64,000 bases of DNA from Sclerodactyla briareus (taxonomy: Eukaryota > Echinodermata > Holothuroidea > Dendrochirotida > Sclerodactylidae): the NCBI GenBank assembly GCA_026419785.1, contig JAODTK010004444.1:496001-560000 (forward strand). Reading direction: 5' to 3'. The translations under genes were made by a program, and so were the position numbers. Below the pieces are notes generated by a model. That model was not told the origin of the DNA. It searched no databases and worked only from the letters and a program-made list of their open reading frames with translations. Of this stretch, positions 49,650-59,935 are shown piece by piece (within the stretch, counting starts at the first letter, position 1; each line of letters starts with the position of its first letter).

Positions 49650-49850
49650 AAGTTTTCTCCCAACCGCTGAATCAAACAATGGTGAGGAAGGGTGGTACAT
49701 GTTGTACTCGTTAGTCATTAGTAAATGTATCACGGAGTCTAAAGATGGCCCAACAATTGGTTTTGCCGAAGTATTATCTTGTGATCGACCCGTTCGTTTT
49801 ACTGTTTTAACTGCTCTGAATGTCTCTCATCCTGAAGTTACAGATGGTGA
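49650..49850 (+). CDS. Exon-like open segment, unidentified
   Basis: A frame open from about 49630 reads with protein-like composition, including ESKDGPTIGFAEVLSCDRP and then FTVLTALNVSHPEVTD, and meets a good donor G/GTGAGT at 49851. No family is recognised, the acceptor is uncertain and no partner exon was found. It may be an exon of an unknown plus-strand gene, a decayed transposon exon or chance. Confidence 0.25.
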
Positions 49851-49855
49851 GTTCT

Positions 49856-52769
49856 TTCATGATCCTAAAAAACCCCCCCCATAACCTTGAGAATCACAGA
49901 GAAAAGAGAAAGGACGATCGTTCTTCACTGGCCACTGCGTTAGCTTAACTTGATACCAGGGCCGAGGAGTGTTCATGGTACTATCTGATTGGAATCTCAG
50001 AACACTTTATAGATATGTGATGTCACAGAGGTAGTTCCATATTCCCCGGGGGTCAACTTTGATAAACTAACTGCTTCCTCTTCCGCATTGTGGGCGCAGC
50101 GGATTAGTTCCTAATTAGAATAAGCCTTCCAGTCGTTTTGGTTATGGACCCATGGGAATAAAGAGGATTTACAGATTTGAAGGAGCTTCGCCTTGTATAA
50201 GGTAAGAAATTTGGAAGAACGCCTAGCGCTATTTTATATCGAAGTGTGTTTTCTCCTGATGTGAAAATAGACACTGCTTCTAGGACAAAAACGGCGATGT
50301 AGAAGCATTGAACCACACATGCAGACATGGGGAAAAACCAGCGCGGTCGGTAATCCCCACCAATTACTACCGGGAAACAGTGGGAAGTACCTCCGAGGCA
50401 TTTAGGCCTACTTTATTACTCAACTCAATACAGGTAGACGTGTGGAAGGTGATTCGCTGCATGTTTGATATTTGCATCGTATGCGGTGTATTTAGGGTGG
50501 GGGGGCATATCATCCAAAAGTTTTTAGATACAAAATCAGGCTTAGCAAAACATGCGTTTTGACTTTTGCGTTTCCGTGAAATTCCAGACTTCAGATCGTA
50601 AGTTAGTTAGGATCCTGGTATACCAGAAATTATTAAAAGTTTTGGAGGGTGTTCTTTGGTAAGAATCTCCAACAGTCTCCAGCTGTTTCAACCTACCGAG
50701 CAGAAATGGTTGTTACTCGTCCATCGGCCGAGTCCCCCCCCCCAAAAAAAAAAAAAAACCTAGAAGAACTGTCTTCCTTTGTATCCACTGTAGACTCATT
50801 CTGACGGTTGGAGGTTCCTAGATATACATTGAACTGTATCAATCGAAATGTTGTATCATTCCTATCCTTCTGTGGCTGTAAATCAACTGCGATTTACGCC
50901 CGTTTCCACCAAATCCTTCCCCCCCCCCAACTCCCGAGAAAATAGGTGCCCAAGATTCCAAGATTCGCAGAAGAAAATTAAGTCCGAGTTATTATACAGT
51001 ATGAGTTGGTATGTTAGCAGGGTCAGGGGGCAAGTAACCACGTGGGCTTGACTCATCCCCAGCGCAGCTCTCAACCCAGTCGTACTGGCGAATTTGCGCC
51101 AACCTTTGAGCTGTGAGGGCTCCCCGGTGCCAACGCACTGGGTCCCAATACCGACAGAACATGACCAAAATAATGAGTTTTCATTAGCGGAAAGTGATGC
51201 CGGTGGAGTAACCGCAGTGCACATAATGACCATTCGGGCATTGAAACATGTTCGCTCACTGTTTCTTTCTCAAAAACGAGAGAAAAAACACCTCAAGTGA
51301 TAGGAAACACATCACACATCGTTTTTGCGAATACAAAGGACCTAATTCTCTGCTCAAATAAGTGTCAGTGGGGGGTGGGGTGGAATGGAGAAACAGAACT
51401 TGAGACTCGGCTGAGTTGATGGACCATAAGGGGCACACCCTGAATAATCGACCCATGGACCTCCACACTAAACTGACTTACATTCCACCAGCGGCTGAAC
51501 CCAACAGATCATAGTTCCATGGATGAGCAATTCACCATTTTGAACCAGACATCCATGTCGTAGCACTTTCAATTTACCATACCTTAAACCGTTTAGATTT
51601 GTCGTTAGGATAGCCTGTGTTCTTTTAGGGTTTTTTCGACCGGGACTGACAATCGTGAAATAATCTTTCCGCATCCAAGGTAATTTAGAAAATTGGTCAA
51701 AATTCGGCCTTCTTAAATATCCGAAACTGGCGTTAAGTGGTAAGGTACTTTCTGATGGCCTGTCCGCTGCAGGCAACACTGGACCCAGCAGGGATCGGGA
51801 AAGCGCTCTGATGGGGCTCCAATGAAATTTGTGTGAGACTATTTTTAAGGGTAACGATATGAGTACCGGAGGAATAACAGTCATACGTTAGAAGTTGCAA
51901 TAACTACGAGGAAGCGACATGGTGCAGCCGAACGTGCGAACATACACAATACAGAGCCTTCGATTTTTCATGCACATGATTGAGGTATTGTGTCTTTCCA
52001 AGCGTTTCAATCATCACTTGAGCTCTGATACCGCAATCTTCCCGGTTTCGTAGATGTTGAGCACACACATAAATAAAGTCGTATCGGCGGGAATCCACCT
52101 TTTGTTCTCGATACATCGGGGCAGTGGGGTATCTGGGTCATACGTCAAGGGGCGATAGGCCGAAATGAGGTCTCACCAATGACATTTATTCCCGATTCGA
52201 AGAAGTGCTAATTCTCACCCCCAATTATTCGTCGGTCCCGCGGTAACTCCTAATGATGACGCCCTCTGACACAACAATGACGCACTAATAGCATATCACG
52301 TTATCGTATATATGGTTTGGCCATTGGGTCTATGATGCGATTAGCCTATACAAGTTGTTTGATTCAGCAGTCAAGGTCCAGTATATCGCGTGTGGCTAAT
52401 GGGAACACGGGGTGTCACATTCTTGCTGTTCTAAGTCGACACGACGAACATTTGACACAATCGGTCATAGGATGCTGCCAGGAGGATCTGACAGCCTGCT
52501 GTTTGCTCACGTTGGTCCATGGTAATTTTCTGTCTTGACTCAGATCACACCTGGTTTTTCAGCGTATTCTGGTGAACACCTATACATCAGCACACTGTTA
52601 ATATGCGTGCTAACGGACTGCCGGTGCTAAGTCTACTCGCCTCTGTAATCTACCTCTTGGAAACTATACAAACGTTTAACCTAACTGCAGTTGTACATGC
52701 GCGATAAATTTCGCTTAGAGGTCCTGCTACTGTTACATTCACGGAGGGCTCCAAACATATTCTCACCCG
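49856..52769. other. Gene-free stretch
   Basis: Includes a C-run/A-run pair (about 50735-50758). The 138-codon minus frame at 51468-51884 has ordinary length for chance in a 64-kb window and no recognised motif. Confidence 0.45.
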
Positions 52770-53015
52770 GGTACGGAATGCCAAATGGTTCAAAAGTATC
52801 GAGAAAAATATCAGTATGCCAGAATTCAATATCAGACTATCAGGAATTATATCAAGGTATCAGAATTCAATATCAGACTATCAGGAATTATATCAAGGTA
52901 TCAGAATTCAATATCAAACTATCAGGAATTATATCAAGGTATCAGAATTCAATATCAGACTATCAGGAATTATATCAAGGTATCAGAATTCAATATCAGA
53001 CTATCAAGAATTATT
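52770..53015 (+). repeat. Foldback-family arm with a 41-bp tandem array (five copies)
   Basis: It opens GGTACGGAATGCCAAATGG, then TATCGAGAAAAATATCAG, followed by a 41-bp unit starting AGAATTCAATATCAG repeated at 52821, 52862, 52903, 52944 and 52985 with almost no differences. Because 41 is not a multiple of 3 and the unit has no stop in any forward frame, three overlapping plus-strand frames stay open across it; none should be read as a gene. The same sequence in inverted orientation is at 54157-54290. Confidence 0.85.
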
Positions 53016-53983
53016 AAAACCTGAACAAGAATATCATATCGAAAAAAAGTATATTAGCACATCGAAGAGATATCAACATGTCAGGAAATTCTTGGCAACC
53101 ACGATGTTGTTTCAAACTGATTTTGAACCAAATGGCACACAGTGTTTCATATTCGGGAATTCGCGATATCGGTATTCGTATGCCATTCGCATGGTTATCG
53201 TTTTTGCACACGACACCTGCGAATAACTGCAAAGCACGTGTAATATTCAGTCAACGGACGCGCGTGTACAGCGGGGTATGGCCGGCCGGCGTCTAGCAAC
53301 CCGCGGCATGCAGCAGTAATAGGCTAGGTCCAGGCAAATTAGGTTCAGGCAGGCTAAACTGTACTGTGAATATGAAACTTATTATTAGCCTACGTACGAA
53401 ATGACGGAAGCAACACGGAATTGTTGGATTCAGAACTAACGATCAATTATGATATCATCTGGACCAATGCGAAAGAAATGTAAAGGTGAGTACATCTACC
53501 GACAACCAATACTAGGCCGCTAGGTAACTGCATGTGTATGTATACTGCTCAATACGTACAGTTTAGTAGATATAGTGAGGTATGCCGCCGCCGGGAGGGC
53601 GTTAGCACTCACAGTACAGGATCACTGCATGTACTAGCACTGTTAGGCGTGGCGCATACAAAAGTTGCCAATTTGAAAAACTGATCTACGGAAATACAAA
53701 CAAATGAATATAAAAGCGGGATTATACGACTAACTTCGAATAAAATATCTAACTAATATACTGCTAAATGCTTGTAAGGCTTTTATATGATAAAATAGGT
53801 AATTAAGAGACGGCAATGAAATTCTATAAAAGATAAACTGATAACCTAGCCCAACAGCAAAATTAGGAAATGGCAAGCAAAAGTGGGTTGTGCACACGAA
53901 TTTGTGGAAAAATACCGAACAAATACCGGAAAAAAAGTTTGCTATAGTGATACATTGTGAAACGTTTTATGGCGGCGTTTATA

Positions 53984-54290
53984 GAACGGAATGCCAAATG
54001 GTTCAAATATATTGAGAAAAATATCAGGTACTCCAAGATCCCATATCGGGTGTCATGATTTAATACAGGGTTGTCAGAACAGAAACCTGATTCGACGATC
54101 TAATATGGAATTCCGTGATAAATTGTATTGAATGCTGAGACCCTGAGATGTATTTCTGATAACTTGATATTTCCTGGTAGTCTGATATTGAATTCTGAAC
54201 ATACTGATATTTTTCTCGATAGTCTGATATTGAATTCTGACATCATACGATATTTTTGTCGATATTTTTTAACCATTGGCATTCGTACCG
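53984..54290. mobile_element. Foldback (inverted-repeat) element of the same family
   Basis: The left arm begins AACGGAATGCCAAATGG with GAGAAAAATATCAGG (53984-54028). The right arm has CTGATATTTTTCTCGATAG, TCTGATATTGAATTCTGA twice, and ends AACCATTGGCATTCGTACC (54271-54289), the inverse of the left. The right arm also matches the arm at 52770 in reverse. Both arms are AT-rich, and the centre has no coding potential. Confidence 0.65.
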
Positions 54291-55489
54291 CGTTCTCGTT
54301 TTTTCTATTAAAAAAAAAACGAAACGGCCGGGAAATATTTCATAGCTGTATTCTCGTCACTAACCTTCAACTTTTCTAGAAATTGAGAAATGATCCGCAG
54401 TCGTCCTGCAAATAAACCAGATTCGGAACTGGAGAAAGTCATGCTAAGCTTATAGCATATAGATGGATATTTACTCATGAATGCTCGCATAATAGTTAGC
54501 GATGTGTCACATTAGTGCGATACGAGAATTCTATCGGATGGGGTTGCTCATGTTCACAAGAGTGCAAAGAAAAAGTCGTACGATCATTTTATCGGGAATA
54601 CGTGTCGGCGCCTAACCTAACGAGTGAGAGTTGCGTTGAGGAAATAAAAGTTCCCCGCAACAGTCTTTTCTCCAGTCGTGGAGACATCACCGCTCGAGGG
54701 GCACTGCATCACCCGTTTTCTGACATCCTTGGACCTTCCTTCAATACATACATCTCACGTTCCTTTCTGCCAAAAAAACACAATCACTCATGGGCGCGCT
54801 CTTAGCCGCATCCACCGCCGCTCCCAATCGCCCAGCCTTGCTCTGAGTGAGCGACCAGGCTGAGCCTTTCCCTTTCTATCAGCTCCCCGAGGTACCCGCA
54901 GCTGCGCCAACCACGAGTTACGTGGCTGCCTTGGCGGACGGCCATCGAGACAGAACAAGGTGGGACGGTATCGTCTCCCTGGGAGGCGCGAGAATTATGT
55001 GAAGAAGCGCTTGCCCGATAACGAATAAGGCAACTGGACCCAACAATCCGCCTCCCCAGATTGCGAGGTCGTTGGACACCCTTCTACTCTTCTCACTGAC
55101 CTACAAGAAATGATTAACTAGGCGTTGGATCGAATTATAACCCCCCCACCCCAAATGAAGTTGCACGCCAGAGTAAGGGTGGGGCGCCATTCCGGATCTT
55201 CGCCCCGGCCCCTCCCCCGGCACTCAAATCAAACGGTTACATCTCAGGTCTTTGAATTTTACAAAACATTTGCCCCTCCCCTGCCTCACTGGTCACGTTA
55301 GCAGGTTAGTATTGCGCTACAGGTATTATGGATTCGAACTAAAATCATGGTCCTGTAGGTCCTATATATGGCGGAAAATAGAGCCGAGCAACTCAATCAG
55401 AAGCCAATGTCTGCTCTGGATACGCCACTGCCCGCTACATTCATCAATCAAAGCAAGCAAAAGGTTTAAGACCATGGTGGCGGCGGAAA
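54291..55489. other. Gene-free stretch with a hAT-like terminal repeat
   Basis: CTGGATACGCCACTG at 55416-55430 is the same hAT-type end seen near 48.1 kb. The 54780-55080 part is GC-rich with no recognised gene. Confidence 0.4.
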
Positions 55490-57475
55490 GGTAATCTCTA
55501 CCACACATCATCTCCGAGAATCATGGGGACTCTAAGAAAGTCTTTTCCGTCGTCATCAATCTCCTGCAAGAAGGGCAGCATCAGTGGCCCCACGGCAGGA
55601 TCCAAAGGGTTGTCCATGAGTTCAGCGATTTTTTCGTTGACAAGATTGCCAAGAATTAGAGCCAGCATAGACAATGAGAGATGCAACTTACGTTCCTTTA
55701 ACAGCTGCAAACAAACATCATCTATTCCTCATGGACCGGTGGGAGCCAGCCCATCCGGAGGAACTTGAGCATATCATAATGACCTCACCATCTAGAGTGC
55801 GGCCTTTGAATCCACTTTCAACAAGTCTCCTCAAACAGTGTTGTGCTTACTCTCTTACCAGTCATCACCACTATTGTGAACAACTCCCTCCTCACTGGCC
55901 GTACCATCCGCATTAAGCTAGCCAATATGTGACCACCGCTCTCTCGAATTACAGGCCAGTGTCAAACTTACCATTCGTTCGAGGTTTGGAGAAGTCGTGT
56001 CATCCGACTCTATCTTTCTCGAGATAATGGTCTACAGGATGACTCGACAATCTGCCTACAGGAAACAATACAGCACGAGACTGCCATCGTGCGCTTTCAG
56101 AACGATGTGATGGTAGCCTAAATGGACAGAAAGCGTGTCTAATGGTTTCATTGGACCTAGCGGCCCCAGCTTTTGATACGGGGTAGACCACAGCCAACTT
56201 CTCGGTGATCTCAGGAGATCTCGGCATCAGAAGGTAACGCCTGAAGTGGATGATAAACATCACTCTCAGTGATCGCCAAACAGATTGTGCGCCTGGGTAA
56301 AGAATATTCTGATCATCAAGACACTTAGAGTGTGGCGTGCCTCAAGGTTCGGTCCGGGACCTGTTCTTTTCACAGTGGATTCACGTCCTCCTTGGGCCAG
56401 CTACTCCGCTCGCTAGACATGGACTACCCCTTCCCGCAAATCGACTCTAATCTGTATTTTCTGTTCCAACACCCAATGACATTACAATCACTGTACATCG
56501 TCTAGAGAAGTGCATAACATCAGTTCGGAGTGGATGTCCCGTGGACTTAAATGTCTGAAAACTGAAGCGACTCAAAGCTGAGGTGCTCCTAACATCATCG
56601 AAGCAATTGTCCAAAGATTGAGTGCCCAAGCATCTGTTGTGACCTCATGTGGAACCTAGTGATGTTGCAAACGCATCGTGTCATTATGGTCAAACATGCC
56701 TCTATGGACTATGGGAGACCATATTACATCCGTGTGTCAGTCTGCTCATTGACCACACCGCTCTACAACATCAAACGAATAAGAAGATATCTCACGAAAG
56801 AAGCCAGGAGCATATATTCATGCACTGCTCATCACTTTGAAACTGGATACTGCATGCACTGTTCTGTGACATACCTCGAAACAGATACAACGACTGCAGA
56901 GGCTCCAAATACTAGGCAGCAAAGGATCGTTTACACTGACAAAACATCAAGTTCATATCACCCCAGTACTCCACGATCGCATTGGACGCCATTTCTCAGC
57001 GATCAAGTTCAAATTCCTTCCTGCAGTGTTCAAGTGCCAGAACAACATGGCACCTCCATACTTAAAGATCTCATTTGCCCCTATCAGCCAAACAAGAGCT
57101 CTTCGGTCTGTGGTCAGAATGTCTGGAGGTCCCAAATAAAGACAAAAAGATATGGAGACAGAGCCATTCTGTGTGGCTGGGCCACGCCTCTGAAGAGTCG
57201 CCAGAAATGAGAACAGTTTCCAGTCTAATAACTTTCAAGTCAAAGCTGAAAACCTTACTTTTAGGACAGTACTATGGCATTTTTTAGATCCTCTGTGCAT
57301 AACTCACACTTACTCCCTCATGCAGTTGTCCTTGTTTGTACGCTTATCTTACTGCTTTTATTCAACATAATTGCTATAATATAAGAGTCATATTTTAATT
57401 TGATTTAGAGTTTAGAGCAATTTGGTGGATTTACGCTTTATAAAATAAATTATTATAAATTATTATTAAAACTCC
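55490..57475 (+). pseudogene. CR1/L2-like LINE, dead 3' half (reverse transcriptase to 3' tail)
   Basis: The plus strand reads through a non-LTR retrotransposon in many frames. In order: SDFFVDKIAK in the linker (about 55625-55655), VITTIVNNSLLTG (about 55860-55900), NYRPVSNLPFV (55947-55979), GVPQGSV (56334-56354, the conserved RT motif), the place of the YADD catalytic motif (about 56430-56455), and the C-terminal block with LKDLICPYQP (about 57060-57090) and ATPLKS. The tail TTTACGCTTTATAAAATAAATTA and ATTATT repeats end it near 57475. The YADD site reads ANRL, so catalysis would be lost, and stops are frequent. The upstream endonuclease is missing (5' truncation, usual for LINEs). The minus-strand frame at 55498-55710 is a shadow of this element. 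Confidence 0.85.
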
Positions 57476-57865
57476 TGATTTTATCACCCCAAACCACCTC
57501 CACACCAACGTCGCCCAATAGCCCGTTTGGCCGGTCCATATTCTTGCTGAATGACGCAAGTTTATCACTGCATTGCGCAAGTTATCGTATCCGATAGAAA
57601 TCATCGTACGATCGAAGTTGAAATATTTTTCAACTTGACGTCCGCTTAAATTAGCGATCGTATCGATCGTAACGTATCGCACATAGTGTGAACAGCATTT
57701 AGAGGGTAAGGGTCGGGCCACGTGCACCACAATTTGTTTCCAGAGTAGCAAAGATGCCCACCCAGGGGCGCAGAATTTTTGGAGCGGCGGGGGCAGCTTA
57801 TTGGGAAGGGCACTTCAGTAGTAAGTACGTGGTGCCAGGCAAGAGCGCCATCGACTGGATACACC
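57476..57865. other. Spacer with possible MITE
   Basis: Contains a palindrome around TTGAAATATTTTTCAA (about 57618-57633), repeated CGATCGTA-like phrases, and CAGGGGCGCAGAATTTTTGG (57763-57782), which resembles the hAT-like end at 46673. No gene. Confidence 0.4.
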
Positions 57866-58302
57866 TATAGTCGGATTAGCTTAGTCGGATTAGCGGTTTG
57901 TGGGGGGGCGCTAGAGTGTTGGACTGGTGATCGGAAAGTTGGGGTTCGATCCCGGGTACCCTGTCTTGGGCAAGTTACTCTGTCTCCATTGCCTCACCCA
58001 GGTGTTAATTGGAGACCTTGCGAGGTGTGGCCGATCCCGGGTAATACCGAGCAGCTTTCCCGGTGTACCCCTGGGCAAGGTACTACGTCTCTATTGCCTC
58101 ACCCCACCAGGAGTTAATGGGGACCTTGATGAGCGTGGCTTGTAATTTGCGCTGATCTCGATCTGCTGCACTCCCACGCTGTGTGGGGAGTGTAGTTATA
58201 GGCCTACCAATGATTTCAGCCAGGGTAATATTGTGAAGCGTTCAGAGGCACCTGGCATTAGGCGCCATATAAATTCCCAATATTATTATTATAGTAATAA
58301 CG
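57866..58302 (+). mobile_element. tRNA-derived SINE with duplicated body
   Basis: Pol III boxes are clear: GGCGCTAGAGTGTTGGACTGG as A box (about 57907-57927) and a perfect B box GGTTCGATCC (57943-57952). The body segment from CCCGGGTACCCTGTCTTGG to CGAGGTGTGGC is repeated about 100 bp later as CCCGGTGTACCCCTGGGC to GAGCGTGGC, both containing TGCCTCACCC. The tail GCGCCATATAAATTCCC with (ATT)n resembles the tail of the LINE that ends at 57475, which suggests LINE-driven mobilisation (inference). At the 5' side TAGTCGGATTAGC is present twice in tandem (57869-57895). Confidence 0.82.
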
Positions 58303-58517
58303 TATATAATTAAGCTAGGAATACCCTCCCAGATACCAAAGAGAAGATACACTCAATTACCACTGTGCTGACTGGTAAATTGCCATTGGGGAACACTTAA
58401 AATGCTATCTGCAGTTCTATCTTTGAAGGGTATCGTGATTCCAGGGATAGGGATAGGCTACACACGACAAGTTTGAACCCTGTGACCCAAGAGCGAACAG
58501 TGACTAAAATCTACAGG
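58303..58517. other. Short spacer
   Basis: No recognised feature between the SINE and the hAT remnant. Confidence 0.5.
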
Positions 58518-59935
58518 TTAGTTCAGCGTCTTGCTCTTTGCAGCGAATTCCTCTGCGACGTGTTCGCGATATATCGTGCATACGATGATGGGGGTCGATG
58601 CAAACATCCGGTTGTTCAGACTGTTGGCGGTCATGATTGAGCGTAGCCAGGATTTTACTCGGCGCATTAACACGGAGGTACGTTCAGCAGTGCTGACCAA
58701 TAGTGGCACGCGGTACAGTTAGCAACCTGTTCCAACCTCAGGAAAGACAGCCTTGCTACTGTGTTCCAGTGGAGTATGGTATAATCGCAGATTGGGGACA
58801 CCTTCGTGACTTTAATTATAGGCTTTGGGACTTCTTTTATGTATATCTTGATGTGTAGGGATAGTTCTCGCAACTCCTCTGTCAATTTATCCAGGTTTCG
58901 ACATGGGGAAAAGCTTGCTCGCCTCTCTTTAACGTCCCGCTCCAGAAATATTCCCATTTGCGGCCTTGATAGACAGTCATCCATCTCTCTAGCACTTGAG
59001 TCTTCCTGGTCAAATCGACTCTTTATGGCCTGCGATGTGCATTCAATATCAATTTGGCCGCAAAGAAATCCTCCGTAGATTTCGTTAGATGCTGTTACTT
59101 CTCCCCTGTGCTGTGTCCTCCATCGGAGCCTATCTTAAGTTCATAGGGATACGAAGGCAGCCATTCTTCGTGGTAAGGCCCTCTTTCTTCTTGAGACAGT
59201 CCTGTCTCAGCGTGAAACTTAGGCCCGACACACTGTCAAGCTTGTTTGTAGAGTCGTCGAACTCCTCTTCAGAACGAAGCTGCTGAAGGCGAATGTACAG
59301 CATGTCGATGATACTTACTGCCTGTTTTCTGTCGGTCAAAGTTTAGCCTCTGCAGATGCCTGGAGTTATTTTCAAGCAAGCAAGTACCAACTCCTGATGA
59401 CTCAGTTGAACATGTCAAAACTCAAATTTTTGCCAGACCCGCGCGACTTCGCTCTGCATTCAGGGGATGCGGAAGTGTCTGTAGAGAGCTGCTGTAGACT
59501 CGGTGCTCTGTGTTGCAGTTTTCGTTATGCCATCGCACAGATCTCTCTTGTTTCCCCCTCGTTCTGGATAAGTTTTGGCAGCCTCAGAACATGCCGTCGC
59601 ACTTTTCGCTTTCCTTCTGGATATTCTCAAACTCAGCACTCTTTGAGCTCCAGACCAACTAGTGCATACACCCTCGCAAAGCTCTGAATTTGCAATCAGC
59701 GGCGCGAGAGCAGTTGCCGCCTTGTAAAACAAGTCATTCAGTGTGCAAACCAGTGAAGTACAGTACGTCTGTTGGCAGTCTTGTTTTGATCAATTTCCGC
59801 AAAAGCTTCATTGATTGAAGCTCCATCAACGACATCCCTATCAACTTTTCTTTATCCATATTGCAACGGATCGGTATATCATTAACATACCCATAATGCT
59901 TCTGAGATAGAACATCTGTCAAGGCATAACCCAAT
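58518..59935 (-). pseudogene. hAT superfamily transposase, decayed
   Basis: The minus strand carries a hAT transposase broken over several frames. The C-terminal dimerisation domain is clearest (about 58530-58720): LVSTAERTS, then MRRVKSWLRSIMTANSLNN, and later VAEEFAAKSKT before the stop. Upstream, in order from 59935 to 58800, are blocks including MDKEKLIGMSLMELQSMK, LIKTRLPTDVLYFTG, LYKAATALAPLIANSE-like, QQLRSEEEFDDS, and LTEELRELSLHIKIY, which fit the central part of such transposases but are less certain. It may extend to about 60760, where minus frames continue without a firm match. It differs from the hAT remnant at 21370-21937 in sequence and strand, so at least two hAT lineages are present. 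It cannot encode an intact enzyme. Confidence 0.65.

Noticed and set aside
51468..51884. 138-codon minus frame, considered as an unknown gene
   Set aside because: No homology recognised, no splice or poly(A) context, and a few such frames are expected by chance.
52691..53226. Three overlapping plus frames up to 136 codons with repeated residues
   Set aside because: Created by the 41-bp tandem array, which lacks stops in every forward frame; not conserved coding.
55498..55710. 70-codon minus frame with hydrophobic, protein-like sequence
   Set aside because: The plus strand here reads as the LINE linker and reverse transcriptase start (SDFFVDKIAK), so the minus frame is a shadow.
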